Source: Caldilineaceae bacterium bin5 (GTDB taxonomy: Bacteria; Chloroflexota; Anaerolineae; Caldilineales; Caldilineaceae). From it: 64,000 nt of DNA. Within the stretch, counting starts at the first letter, position 1, and every line of letters begins with the position of its first letter. The stretch is from positions 62,001 to 126,000 of the forward strand of contig MPML01000006.1 in assembly GCA_002238445.1 (NCBI GenBank). Reading direction: 5' to 3'. The translations under genes were made by a program, and so were the position numbers. The notes beneath the pieces were generated by a model that searched no databases, was not told where the DNA came from, and was given only the letters and a program-made list of their open reading frames with translations. Of this stretch, positions 32,904-42,308 are shown in pieces.

Positions 32904-34469
32904 ATGGCCAAGAAGCGCAGACGAAGAAAGCAGGCAGAACAGCCGCAGGTAGAAAATCGACGTGAGACCCGACTGCGCGCCCGCGAACGGGAGCGCAACC
33001 TGCGGATGATGTCGATCGTCGGCGGGATAGTCGGTGTGGCGCTGATTCTGGTCCTGTACGGCGTGATCAATGAGCTTGTCATTAAGCCAAACAGTGTGCT
33101 GGCACAGGTTGAAGACCGAACAATCGTGACTCGCGACTTCTGGCAACAGTCCCGCCTGCGCCAGAGCGAACTGGAAAACCAGCGGTTGCGGCTGCAGATA
33201 TTCGCCCAGCAGTTTGGCGATTCAAGTCTGTTCGCCTCCCAGATCGCTTCGATCAATGCGACACTGGCCAGCCCGTTAACGCTGGGGACTCAGGTCCTCA
33301 ACGATATGATTGAAGGGGCCGTCCTGCAGATTAAGGCGCCGGAAGTGGGCGTGGCCGTGACCGATGAAGAGGTGGAAGAGACCCTGCGCGAAGAGGTGGC
33401 GCGCGGGCAAGGCGCGTTGACAGTGCCGCAGGCCACAGCAACCGCCGACGCCGCGGTCGAGGCGACCGCAACCGCGGAAACTTTTACGCCTACGCCGGTC
33501 CCTTCACCCTCGCCGACGCCGGAAGATGACGCGGACAGCGAGCCGACCGCAACCGCGTCCGGGGAGACTACAGAGACCCTGGAAGAAGAAGCACCTACAC
33601 CGGAGCCGCCCGCGGTCCTGACCGACGATTTGTACGAGGAGGGGCTGGGCACTCTGGAAGAGAACTTGCGCGACAACGCCGGCATGAATCTGGCCAGCTA
33701 TCGCGAGGTGATCCGGGCGCGCTTGTTACGCACCAAGATGTCGGAGACGATCAGCCAGGATCTGGTATCCACTACCGAAGAGCAGGTCCGGGTCCGGCAT
33801 ATCCTGATCGCCGTCGACGCCGAACCGCCCCCTGAATCTGAAGAACCGGCGGGTGAGACGGAGGGCGAGACACCCCCGCCCGGGACAACGCCGGCCGAGA
33901 CGACTCCTTCCTCGTCAGGAAGTTCAGAGGAAGAAGGCGAGAGCAGAGCCGCGCCGCCAGCTGAACCAACAACAGAGGATTCTGCGGTGGACGATGAGGA
34001 CAGCCGCCCATCCCCTCCGGAAGCATGGAATCCGGACGCCAACGGCGATGGCCTTGTTGACGACGCCGAAGCCTTGGCCTTTGCGCAGATGTTGCATCAG
34101 CGCATTCTCGACGGCGAGGATTTCGCCGACTTGGCGCTCCGGTTCAGCAACGACCCCGGCAGCGGCGCCCAGGGCGGCGATCTGGGCTGGGCGGGACGCG
34201 GGCGCTATGTTCCTGAATTCGACGAAGTTGCATTTTCGCTTGAAGTCGGCGCGATGAGTGCGCCGGTTAAGACGACCTTCGGCTACCACATCATCGAGGT
34301 GCTGGAGCGGGACGATGAACGGCCAAAAGAAGAAGCGGCCTTGCAGCAGGAGTATTCCCAGGCTTTCCAGACCTGGCTGCAGGAGCAGGTACTGTCGCTG
34401 AACATCGACCGGCCGGACAACCTGTCTGCCAGGTTGCCGCGCAATCTGGGCCAGTCGGACGACCAGTAA
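32904..34469 (+). CDS. Membrane-anchored parvulin-type peptidyl-prolyl isomerase (PrsA/SurA-like)
   Basis: This 521-residue protein has a basic N-terminus, one transmembrane helix (about 36-58) and a helical chaperone region. A parvulin domain follows, beginning at VRVRHILIAVDA (about 297) and ending with GDLGWAGRGRYVPEFDEVAF and TTFGYHIIEV (about 430-470). Such proteins help exported proteins fold outside the membrane. Two low-complexity stretches are unusual. One Thr/Pro/Glu-rich block lies near 175-240. A second, of about 80 residues, interrupts the parvulin fold right after its first strand and includes a short NPDANGDGLVDDAEA, calcium-loop-like segment. It lies 7 bases after rpsR, ahead of a strong terminator. 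Confidence 0.88.
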   Translation: MAKKRRRRKQAEQPQVENRRETRLRARERERNLRMMSIVGGIVGVALILVLYGVINELVIKPNSVLAQVEDRTIVTRDFWQQSRLRQSELENQRLRLQIFAQQFGDSSLFASQIASINATLASPLTLGTQVLNDMIEGAVLQIKAPEVGVAVTDEEVEETLREEVARGQGALTVPQATATADAAVEATATAETFTPTPVPSPSPTPEDDADSEPTATASGETTETLEEEAPTPEPPAVLTDDLYEEGLGTLEENLRDNAGMNLASYREVIRARLLRTKMSETISQDLVSTTEEQVRVRHILIAVDAEPPPESEEPAGETEGETPPPGTTPAETTPSSSGSSEEEGESRAAPPAEPTTEDSAVDDEDSRPSPPEAWNPDANGDGLVDDAEALAFAQMLHQRILDGEDFADLALRFSNDPGSGAQGGDLGWAGRGRYVPEFDEVAFSLEVGAMSAPVKTTFGYHIIEVLERDDERPKEEAALQQEYSQAFQTWLQEQVLSLNIDRPDNLSARLPRNLGQSDDQ

Positions 34470-34528
34470 GGTTCGGTCTTCAGCGTTCGGTAGAATACGA
34501 TCAGGCTGAAACAACAATCAGATATAGA

Positions 34529-34570
34529 AACGCCGGGCACTGGATTGGACATTGTGCCCGGCGTTTTTTT
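34529..34570 (+). terminator. Rho-independent terminator of the rpsF-rpsR-PPIase operon
   Basis: A 12-bp stem AACGCCGGGCAC (34529-34540) / GTGCCCGGCGTT (34554-34565) is followed by a run of seven T. The convergent ABC ATPase gene ends inside the T-run, and the hairpin may also stop transcription from that side. Confidence 0.9.
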
Positions 34571-35351
34571 ATTGGCGCACCGCTTCTTCCGCGCCCGTCG
34601 CCAGGCAGGCGCGGATTTCGCTGATGAGGGCGCCGGCCTGCGGCCATGTAAGCATCTCCAGCGTGCGCGGGCGGGGCAGGTCAACTGGGATGGCGCCCTG
34701 CAGGCTGCCGGGCTGCCCGCTCAGGACCAGCACACGATCGGCGAGGAAGACGGCCTCCTGAATGCTGTGCGTAATCATCAGCGCCGTCTGCTTCCTGTCC
34801 CCGCAGATGCGCAGGAGTTCCTGATTGAGACGCTCGCGCGTCAGGGCGTCCAGCGCGCCGAAAGGCTCGTCCATCAGGAGCAGAGCAGGACTTTGCAGCA
34901 GGGCCCGCGTGAGCGTAACGCGCTGGGCCATGCCGCCGGAGAGTTGGGACGGGTAGGCGTCGGCGAACTTTTCCAGCCCCATCAGGGCAAGCGCCGCGTG
35001 GGCCCGCTCCCGGTCTTGCTCATCGAGCGCCTTCTGCAGCTCCAGCGGGAGCAGGACGTTTTCCAGGGCTGTGCGCCAGGGCATCAGGTTCGTGTTCTGG
35101 AAGACGAACCCGATCTGAGATTGCGGGGATTGTACAGTGTTGCCTTTGAACTTCACCTCGCCTGTTGTGGGCGTCAACAGGCCGCCGAGGATGCGCAGCA
35201 GTGTCGATTTACCGCTGCCGCTGTTGCCGACCACGCAGACAAACTCATGCTCCTGTACGGCGAAGGAGACCGCGGCCAGCGCCGGTGTGACGCGGTTGCG
35301 GCGGCGGTAGGTGTGGCTGACATTCTGTGCCTGCAGTAGCGGATCTGTCAT
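34569..35351 (-). CDS. ABC transporter ATP-binding protein of the flavin-related transporter
   Basis: This ATPase of about 260 residues is of the NitT/TauT type. It has Walker A GNSGSGKST (42-50), the signature LSGGMAQR, and Walker B LLLMDEPFGALD. The frame is open to 35405, but ATG 35351 (TDPLLQAQNVSHTY) fits the family start. It is the last gene of an operon with a permease and a binding protein behind an FMN riboswitch, so it likely powers uptake of riboflavin or a flavin precursor. Confidence 0.88.
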   Translation of the reverse strand: MTDPLLQAQNVSHTYRRRNRVTPALAAVSFAVQEHEFVCVVGNSGSGKSTLLRILGGLLTPTTGEVKFKGNTVQSPQSQIGFVFQNTNLMPWRTALENVLLPLELQKALDEQDRERAHAALALMGLEKFADAYPSQLSGGMAQRVTLTRALLQSPALLLMDEPFGALDALTRERLNQELLRICGDRKQTALMITHSIQEAVFLADRVLVLSGQPGSLQGAIPVDLPRPRTLEMLTWPQAGALISEIRACLATGAEEAVRQ

Positions 35352-35420
35352 CGATGGCCAGGGACAATCGTAAGTGGCGGTTGCCCGCGGCCGGTTACAG
35401 GGCACCGACCGCGGGGAATC

Positions 35421-36579
35421 TCACTGAATGAACTCGTTGGTGTACATCTCTTCGGGCTGGACGAGCCGCTCGACAAAGCCGATACGCAGCAGGAGTTCGG
35501 CCACCGTCTGCCATTCGGCATCGGTGGTGGCGCCGGGCGCGCCCTCGGGCCGCGGCTGCCAGAAAGGAAGTGACGCTTCGAACACCAAGCGGTTGGCGGC
35601 TTCGTTCTCTCCACCTGCCTCCGGCACAAAGTTCAACGCGATTGCGAAGGACTCATCCGGATTGGCAAGGGTATAGGCGACCGATTCCTGCAGCGCGCGC
35701 ACCATCGCTTCCACCAGTTGCGGCTCCTCCTGCAGCGTGCGCTCGTTGGTGACGAGCCCGTTGGCGGGAATCTGCAGGTATTGATCGAGGGCGATCTGGA
35801 CCGTTTCGATGCCGGCATTGCCCAGCACGACCGGGCCGTTGACGGCGTAGTCGACGGCTGCGTCGACCAGGTCCTCACTCACGGCCGAGGCCTGGGTGAA
35901 GCCGATGCTCTCCATCTGGATGTCTGCTTCGGTCAGTCCTGCCACATCGAGCAGAGCCCGCAGCGCAATATAGTTTGCCCCGAACGGTCCCGGTACGCCG
36001 ATGGTGCGGCCTGCCAGGTCGGCCGGTTCGTGGATGCCGGCATCGGCCTTGGCGAAAACCGTGACCGGGTAGCTGGTATACCAGTTCATCACATATCTGA
36101 CCGGCATCTCCTGCGCGCGGCCAAGTACGAGCTGGTCGCCGCTGGCGATCAAGAACTGCAGTTCATCGGTCGCGACCAGCTTCAGATAATCGTTTTCAAA
36201 GCCGTACTCCAGTGACAGATCGATGCCTCTCTCTGCGAAGAATCCCTTCTCGATCCCGACGTAGAAGGGCGCGAACTGGACATTGGGAATAAAGCCGACG
36301 CCTAAGGTGATCGGGCGCGGGCTTTGCGGTTCGGACGGCGCGGCGGGGGGCGGGGCGGGCGGGGGGCGCGCGGGCGGAAGGGGCGGCAGGGGGGGGGGGG
36401 GAAAGAACCGCCACGGCGGGGGCGGGCGCGATCGGGGCGCACGCGGCCGTAAGTGCAAGCAGGAGCGGCAGCAGAACCAACCTCAGCGCGCGGGACAGGC
36501 CTGGAAGGCTCCCCGTTCCCAGTTGGCGTAGGATTGCGTTCGCCCGTGTTGTTGTATACCGGACAGTGTAATGTTTCAT
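35421..36579 (-). CDS. ribY: Flavin-transporter substrate-binding lipoprotein (RibY-like), frameshifted at a poly-G run
   Basis: This NMT1-type periplasmic-binding-like lipoprotein is the binding protein of the FMN-riboswitch operon. The export signal (ATG 36579, hydrophobic LVLLPLLLALTAAC lipobox, AGAGGA ribosome binding site) is in one frame. The mature domain (ITLGVGFIPNVQFAPFYVGIEKGFF onward in outline, then GVPGPFGANYIALRALLD) is in another. The frames meet at a run of 13 G (36389-36401 on the + strand) in a Pro-rich linker. Removing one G, or adding two, would join them. It is either a sequencing error in the run or a real slippery tract. The mature half alone is open from 36458 without a signal. 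Confidence 0.8.
36389..36401. repeat. Homopolymer run of 13 G
   Basis: The run lies in the lipoprotein linker just after the lipobox region and coincides with the reading-frame break of the binding-protein gene. A length of 12 would restore the frame. Confidence 0.9.
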
Positions 36580-36648
36580 TCGTTCCTCTGAATATTGGCG
36601 GACAGGAGATCTTCTCCTGTGTCAGATACTTTTCTCGAGCAGGAGTCC

Positions 36649-37551
36649 TCACTCCCCACTCTGCGAACCATGCTGTTTCCAACGCAGCAGATAGCTTTCC
36701 AGCAGTGTGACACTCCAGTACATCGCCTGGGCCAGCAGCACGATCATGAGCACGGCGACGAAGATCATCGGCGTGTCCAGGACGCCACGGCCCAGGTTGA
36801 TGAGGAATCCCAGCCCTTCATCAGCCCCGACGAATTCGCCCACGATCGCGCCGACAACGGCCAGAATGACACTCAGCTTGAGGCCGCCGAAGATCACGGG
36901 CAGGGCGCCGGGCAGGTCCAGCTTCAGGAAGAGCTGCCAGCGGCTGGCGCGCAGAGAGCGCATCAGCTCGCGCAGGTCCGGATCCACATTGCGGATACCG
37001 ACAACCGTACCGAGCAGAGTCGGAAAGAAGACCATGATCGTTGTCACCAGCACTTTGCTCAACAGGCCGCTGCCAAACCAAATAACCAGCAGCGGGGCGA
37101 TGGCTACCACCGGAACCGTCTGGCTGGCGACGAGATAGGGGGAGAGGATGCGGTCGAGCGTGCGGCTGCGTCCGAGCCAGTAGCCCAGCGCGAAGGCCAG
37201 CGTCAGGCCGATCAGAAGGCCGGCGCCAATTTCGGTGACGGTGGCCTGTGTATGACGCAGCAGCGAGCCGTCCGCGCTCATCGCCAGCGCTTTCTGCAAT
37301 ATCTGTCCTGGGCGGGGCAGGATAAAGGTCGGGTAGTCCTGCCAGCGGACAAGCGCCTCCCACAGCAGCAGCGCTGCGCCGAGCACGAACGGGAAGGCCG
37401 CCAGCGCGGGATGTTGCGCCACCCAATCGGCGACGCGGCCGGCTTTGCGCCTGTTTTGACGCGCCGGCTGCTCGACGACGGGAGGCGCGCCCTGTTCTCT
37501 GCCGTCCTCGACCGGCGCGCCGGGGAATAGAACTGAACTGTCCTTCATCAT
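36649..37551 (-). CDS. ribX: ABC transporter permease, RibX-like
   Basis: This 300-residue NitT/TauT-type inner-membrane permease has six or seven helices and the binding-protein-dependent EAA loop (MRSLRASRWQLFLKLDLPGALP in outline, about 208-230). It is the first gene after an FMN riboswitch and two intrinsic terminators on the - strand, and it is followed by the binding lipoprotein and the ATPase. This matches the RibXY flavin transporters described from Chloroflexota. Its product therefore probably imports riboflavin. The first 45 residues are a soluble Pro/Arg-rich tail. Start choice between the first two Met codons is open. Confidence 0.85.
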   Translation of the reverse strand: MMKDSSVLFPGAPVEDGREQGAPPVVEQPARQNRRKAGRVADWVAQHPALAAFPFVLGAALLLWEALVRWQDYPTFILPRPGQILQKALAMSADGSLLRHTQATVTEIGAGLLIGLTLAFALGYWLGRSRTLDRILSPYLVASQTVPVVAIAPLLVIWFGSGLLSKVLVTTIMVFFPTLLGTVVGIRNVDPDLRELMRSLRASRWQLFLKLDLPGALPVIFGGLKLSVILAVVGAIVGEFVGADEGLGFLINLGRGVLDTPMIFVAVLMIVLLAQAMYWSVTLLESYLLRWKQHGSQSGE

Positions 37552-37565
37552 TCTGCCTTGCCTTT

Positions 37566-37600
37566 AAAATAAAAAGCCCGAAGCAATCTTTCGCTTCGGG
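37566..37600 (-). terminator. Riboswitch expression-platform terminator, proximal
   Basis: On the - strand CCCGAAGC (37600-37593) pairs with GCTTCGGG (37584-37577), and CTTTTTATTTT follows. The T-run ends about 15 bases before the permease ATG. It is a strong intrinsic terminator in the leader. Confidence 0.88.
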
Positions 37601-37700
37601 TCCTTTGCGCGGTGCATCCACCGGACTCACGGCGTGTGCCGAGAGCAGCCACACGCAACGGCTGGTGTGCGCGTATTCCTCGCGCAACAGGCGTTTCACA

Positions 37701-37736
37701 CAATAAAGCCCGAGATACAGTTATCGTACCCCGGGC
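37701..37736 (-). terminator. Second leader terminator, distal
   Basis: On the - strand an 11-bp stem (GCCCGGGGUAC with GUAUCUCGGGC, two G-U pairs, 7-base loop) is followed by UUUAUUG. It lies between the riboswitch aptamer and the proximal terminator. The U-run is short, so it is weaker. Confidence 0.65.
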
Positions 37737-37813
37737 ATTGCGCGCAGCAGCCACTGCGAATAGCCAAAGAGAACAGAACAATACCCGAAAAGGGATTGCC
37801 CTCGCTCTTTGCA

Positions 37814-37962
<149 letters not shown>

Positions 37963-37985
37963 TAGGTTATGCGGTTGTTGGGGTT

Positions 37986-38015
37986 ATTATGGCAGAGGGT
38001 TGCGGTGGGCGTCAA
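37986..38015 (-). promoter_or_regulatory. Promoter of the flavin transporter operon
   Basis: On the - strand TTGACG (38015-38010) and CATAAT (37991-37986) are 18 bases apart. Transcription would begin near 37979, just before the aptamer. The stretch 38016-38308 between this promoter and the end of the AIPR gene is AT-richer and holds no gene that I can support. Confidence 0.6.
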
Positions 38016-38308
38016 GTCTTGTCCGTAGGAGGTGCATGTCAGTATGAGGCGGGTTGGTGGTTACCTCTAGGGAGTGTCACTGGGATTTGCAGTCCATAAC
38101 TCTAAACAGCCCCAAGACTGAAGTACACACCGCGTAGAATACATCTGTTGTAGATCTAAATTGAGACCAAGTGGTCACAGATAGCGGGCGAGCGAGCGTC
38201 CCGCGATCCCAGGTTCAAAGCCGAGTGAGAAATCTTGGATTCAAGTTGAACTTAAATTGGCTCTGAGATGCGTCCTCGCCTACAAGTTCGATCGAGCCCA
38301 CTTTCATT

Positions 38309-40063
38309 CTAATCTGCCGCCCACCGCTCCTTAAACTGATCGGCATCCATCTTGAGACCTTCTCGAAGTCTTTGATGCAGTTCACGTCCATTCGGCATTG
38401 CTGGAAGCATCATAAAGTACTGATTAATGGCTAGACGTATTCCAGCGAGGCACGATTTTGTTTTTATCCAATTCTGTGGGCTGAAAACACGGTTAGGAGG
38501 TTGTGGCTCATTTGCCGCCGCCTCTAATGCACTATTGAGGCATGCACCGGCTGAATCGACGACTTGACTGACGAGATCTGCCGTGTCCGCCCTTTCGTAA
38601 GCGATGACAGGATCCGGTACACCTTGGCCCATATTGTTAGCGACACAAAAACAGAGCGATACAGCATATAAATGATGAAAAGGGGCATAAGCTTGCATCG
38701 CTAGCAATGATTCGTTCAATCCTAGCGGATTATCCTTCTTCCATCGTAACCTTACTTCCTGCATCCAGTGAGAAAGTGCAAATACGTTTTCTGGGGCGTA
38801 GTCTCGATGTCTGCTGAACAACTGCTCAAAGTGTTTGTCAAATATTTTGTTCTCGCTGTAAGAGATGTTGGGGCGTTGAGAGTGCCATGCGATCATGTAC
38901 TTGCCAAGTTCGAGAAGATCCACAACAAGAGTTCTGTCTTTGTTTGCTGGCGCTTCCTCTCCTCGCTTAGTAATGAAGTACCCTTGAGGGTACTTTCCCT
39001 CGTACGAGCGTTTTATTGCCAATACGCGCCTGTCGTTGCTGCGCAGATCTCGGGGTTTGACCGCGCTCTGTGAGTTAGTGGAAACACTGATTTGATCAGC
39101 CCGCTCTCGTTCGGGGATCTCATAAAAACGCATCATGATAAAGGCATCGTCTAACTCTTTGACTTTCTCACTGCACGAAAGAATAGTGTTGAGAGATTGG
39201 CACCCGTTTACAACACTGAATCCCTTTACTGTCAAAAGGCCATTAGAAATATCAAGGTTGTTACAGATGGCAGTAATTCCATTATGATAGAAAAAGAAGT
39301 CTTGATTTTCCGTGCCATAAATGCTGGCTTTTATGCCTTTATTGACCCGATTGTTTAATCCTAGAGATTGTCGGACATTTTTCTGGAAAAGCGTTCCGTC
39401 TTTGATACCTGGAAATTCAATACAGTCCTTCAATGGAATAGCTGCGACGACGCAGTTGGTTCCGCCAATTTCCATAACCATGTATCTTTCCGTATCCAAT
39501 TGGATCCGATGACTGATTAGCGGATTCTCTCGCTCAAGCGCAATGTCATAGCGGCGTTGCAACTCATCAGAATCGATTACATAGATTTCAGCAGGGAAAT
39601 CATCAGAACTCGCGAGCGTCTTTTGAAATGATGCATAGTCGGCCCGCGCGCTCTCAGTTAGCTGTCCTGTAACGATTAACTCAAAGGCGACACTGTAGTC
39701 GTCCTCCATCGCAGTTGCTACTTCGGACAGGCGCTGTTTAAGCTTCTGGTTTCCAGTTTCTTGTAGCTTTGCAATGTCTTTGAAGTGACTCCACGAAGCA
39801 AGAACTTCTCGTAACGGTTCGGCGTCTACTCTTCCCTCCCCGATGAATTTGCCTTGGATAACGTAAACGGTGTTATTGTCGTCGTCAACGACTATGGCGT
39901 CGATGTGCTTGTCATCGGGGCCGTCTGTGACATCTTCTCTGGTCTCGATCATGTCACGTCCATGTATGTTATGGACATACCATGCCACAAATCGTTGACC
40001 ATCGTTGGAAAAATTCTGCTTATAAAATTCTCGTGTTATTTCGTCCCTGATTTTCTCGTACAT
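38309..40063 (-). CDS. AIPR-type abortive infection protein with nuclease-like N-terminus
   Basis: This 584-residue protein has the AIPR core, with FFYHNGITAICNNLDI and VVNGCQSLNTIL (about 255-295) as its recognisable blocks; the family is linked to phage abortive infection. The first 80 residues include HIDAIVV (Asp55) followed by VYVIQGKF (Gln70-x-Lys72), the spacing of a PD-(D/E)xK nuclease core. It is a likely single-gene defence effector that cleaves nucleic acid; this is inferred. Codon and base use is clearly more AT-rich than in flanking genes, a sign of transfer. AGAGGAGGG precedes the ATG. No modification or toxin partner is adjacent: lysS lies upstream and the riboswitch operon downstream. 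Confidence 0.85.
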   Translation of the reverse strand: MYEKIRDEITREFYKQNFSNDGQRFVAWYVHNIHGRDMIETREDVTDGPDDKHIDAIVVDDDNNTVYVIQGKFIGEGRVDAEPLREVLASWSHFKDIAKLQETGNQKLKQRLSEVATAMEDDYSVAFELIVTGQLTESARADYASFQKTLASSDDFPAEIYVIDSDELQRRYDIALERENPLISHRIQLDTERYMVMEIGGTNCVVAAIPLKDCIEFPGIKDGTLFQKNVRQSLGLNNRVNKGIKASIYGTENQDFFFYHNGITAICNNLDISNGLLTVKGFSVVNGCQSLNTILSCSEKVKELDDAFIMMRFYEIPERERADQISVSTNSQSAVKPRDLRSNDRRVLAIKRSYEGKYPQGYFITKRGEEAPANKDRTLVVDLLELGKYMIAWHSQRPNISYSENKIFDKHFEQLFSRHRDYAPENVFALSHWMQEVRLRWKKDNPLGLNESLLAMQAYAPFHHLYAVSLCFCVANNMGQGVPDPVIAYERADTADLVSQVVDSAGACLNSALEAAANEPQPPNRVFSPQNWIKTKSCLAGIRLAINQYFMMLPAMPNGRELHQRLREGLKMDADQFKERWAAD

Positions 40064-40185
40064 AAAATGCCCTCCTCTTTCAGAATAATCAGTATGCTCA
40101 CGTTGTCCCCAATTGATACGTTGATTCTGGCAACCGGCGCATTTAACATCTGCCTCTCCCTAAACCTGCACGCCTAGCACGCAGA

Positions 40186-41772
40186 TTAGGCGCCGGCGTC
40201 GGATCCGGAAAGCGCGACTGCGACGGCGGGCTCCTGGGCTTGCCCGTCTGGGTCGGCGCCGGGTTGGAGAGTGTCTTCGATTTCGCGCAGGTGAGGGAAG
40301 AGAACCACTTCGCGAATCGTATCCCGGTCCGTGAGCAGCATCGTCAGGCGGTCGATGCCCATGCCGAAACCGCCGGTGGGCGGCATGCCGAAACTGAGCG
40401 CTTCGACGTAGTCGATATCGACCGGATGCGCCTCCTCGTCGCCCTGCTCGGCGCGGTAGTTTTCATCCAGGAAGCGCTGCAGCTGGTCGACGGGATCGTT
40501 CAGCTCGGTGAATGCGTTGCAAAGCTCCATGCCGGCGGCAAAGCCTTCGAAGCGCTCGACCAGGCGTTCATCGTCCGGCATCCCTTTCGCGAGCGGGCTA
40601 ACTTCGCGCGGATAGTCGACCAGAAAGGTGGGCTGGATCAGCTTGGGTTCGCAGAATTTGGAGAGCAGATTGTCCACCAGCTTGCCCCAGTTGTCGTCGT
40701 CGGCGGCGTCGATGCCGCGGCTGCGCATCTCTGCACGCAGGCTGTCGGCATCGGTGAACTGTTCATAGTCGATGCCGGATGCGTCCAGGATCGCCTGCCG
40801 GAGAGGGACACGCGGCCAGGGCGGGGTAAAGTCGATCGTATGCTCCTGCCAGGTGACGACGGGACTGCCGGTCACCTGCTCGGCGGTGAAGGCGACCATC
40901 TCCTCGGTGCGCCGCATGACATCTTCGTAGTCGACGTAGGCCTCGTAGAACTCCAGCTGGGTAAATTCGGGATTGTGCTTGAAGCTGACGCCTTCATTGC
41001 GGAAGTCGCGGCCGATCTCGTAGACTGCGGGGAAACCGCCGACGATCAGCCGCTTCAGGTACAGCTCGAAGCTGATGCGCAGATAGAGGTCCTGGTGGAG
41101 CTGGTTATGGTGGGTGACGAAGGGTTGTGCGGCCGCGCCGCCGTAAAGCGGCTGCAGAATCGGCGTCTCGACTTCGAGGAACCCGGCGTCGTCCAGATAG
41201 GTGCGCAGAGCGCGCACGACCGCGGCCCGGCTACGGAACAGCGCGCGCACATCTTCGTTGGCCAGCAGGTCCACATAGCGGCGCCGGTAGCGGACTTCCG
41301 GATCACGCACGCCGTGCCATTTGTCGGGCATCGGTTTGAGCGCTTTGGCCAGGAAGGTGATCTCGTCGACGGTAACGCTCAACTCGCCGGTGCGGGTGAC
41401 CGAGAGCGGGCCGCTGGCGCTGATGAAGTCGCCGAGATCGATGAGCCGCTTCCACACCTCGTTGTACCAGCCGTCCGGCAACCTGTCCCGCTGGATGAAG
41501 AGCTGAATCTGTGCGCTGCCGTCATCCAGATCGGCGAAGCTGACCTTGCCCATCACGCGGATGCGCTTGAGACGACCGGCCACGCTCACCACCGGCTGCT
41601 CGGCCGCGCCTTCGTCATACAGGGCGCGGGCGGCCTCGATCGTATGCGAACGCTTCACACGCGCCGGATAGGGATCGATCCCGCGTGCGCGCAGGGCATC
41701 CAGCTTCTGCAGACGACTCTGCTCCTGATCGCTCAGATTTTCAGGCTCGAACAGTTGGCTGGCATCGTTCAC
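40186..41772 (-). CDS. lysS: Lysyl-tRNA synthetase, class II
   Basis: This 528-residue class II synthetase charges tRNA-Lys. It has an N-terminal OB-fold anticodon-binding domain (about 60-165), motif 2 with FRNEGVSFKHNPEFTQLE in its place, and motif 3 GMGIDRLTMLLTD near the C-terminus. GTG is the start, with AGGAGC upstream. A short charged tail (about 30 residues) follows motif 3. It lies 62 bases after greA on the same strand, and greA-lysS is a common gene pair, so both probably share the promoter at 42454-42481. Confidence 0.97.
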   Translation of the reverse strand: MNDASQLFEPENLSDQEQSRLQKLDALRARGIDPYPARVKRSHTIEAARALYDEGAAEQPVVSVAGRLKRIRVMGKVSFADLDDGSAQIQLFIQRDRLPDGWYNEVWKRLIDLGDFISASGPLSVTRTGELSVTVDEITFLAKALKPMPDKWHGVRDPEVRYRRRYVDLLANEDVRALFRSRAAVVRALRTYLDDAGFLEVETPILQPLYGGAAAQPFVTHHNQLHQDLYLRISFELYLKRLIVGGFPAVYEIGRDFRNEGVSFKHNPEFTQLEFYEAYVDYEDVMRRTEEMVAFTAEQVTGSPVVTWQEHTIDFTPPWPRVPLRQAILDASGIDYEQFTDADSLRAEMRSRGIDAADDDNWGKLVDNLLSKFCEPKLIQPTFLVDYPREVSPLAKGMPDDERLVERFEGFAAGMELCNAFTELNDPVDQLQRFLDENYRAEQGDEEAHPVDIDYVEALSFGMPPTGGFGMGIDRLTMLLTDRDTIREVVLFPHLREIEDTLQPGADPDGQAQEPAVAVALSGSDAGA

Positions 41773-41834
41773 AATACCTGCTCCTGGGCAAAGCGGCCGG
41801 ATTGTCTACCGGGATACGGGCAGAGGGGCGTTCT

Positions 41835-42308
41835 TTATTCGACGCGGACGATCTTGAACTCGATTTCGCCCGCCGGCGCCTTGACGCTTACGACATCTCC
41901 CGCGGTATGGCCGAGCAACGCCTTGCCGATGGGGCTTTCGTTGCTGATGCGCCCATTATTCGGATCGGTTTCCGTCGAGCCTACGATTGTGTAAATCTCT
42001 TCGTCGTCGTAACCGTTTTCTTTGACGACAACACTGCGGCCCAGGGCAACCTCGTTGTCGGGAGTCTGGGTATCGTCGATAATCTGCGCGTTGTGGATCT
42101 TGACCTTGAGTTCCCGAATGCGCCCTTCGACAAAGGCTTGGGCATTTTTGGCCTCATCGTAGCCGGCATTTTCTCTCAGGTCACCTTCGGCTTTGGCTTC
42201 GGCGATCTGCTGGGCAATCTGTTGCCGGCGTTCACCGACAAGATAGTCCAGTTCCTCTCGCAGAGCATCGAGACCGCTTTTCGTCAGATAAACAGGGCTT
42301 TCACTCAT
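41835..42308 (-). CDS. greA: Transcription elongation factor GreA
   Basis: This 157-residue factor rescues backtracked RNA polymerase by stimulating transcript cleavage. The N-terminal coiled coil (about 8-75) carries the acidic tip (AEGDLRENAGYDEAKN), whose Asp and Glu reach the active site. The C-terminal FKBP-like domain ends with GDVVSVKAPAGEIEFKI. Length is normal. It leads lysS. Its ribosome binding site is weak, and its leader of about 138 bases is strongly structured. Confidence 0.97.
   Translation of the reverse strand: MSESPVYLTKSGLDALREELDYLVGERRQQIAQQIAEAKAEGDLRENAGYDEAKNAQAFVEGRIRELKVKIHNAQIIDDTQTPDNEVALGRSVVVKENGYDDEEIYTIVGSTETDPNNGRISNESPIGKALLGHTAGDVVSVKAPAGEIEFKIVRVE

Noticed and set aside
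38170..38250. tRNA-like stretch with ggttcaaag
   Set aside because: The bases flanking the putative T-loop do not pair and no acceptor stem can be formed, so it is not a tRNA.
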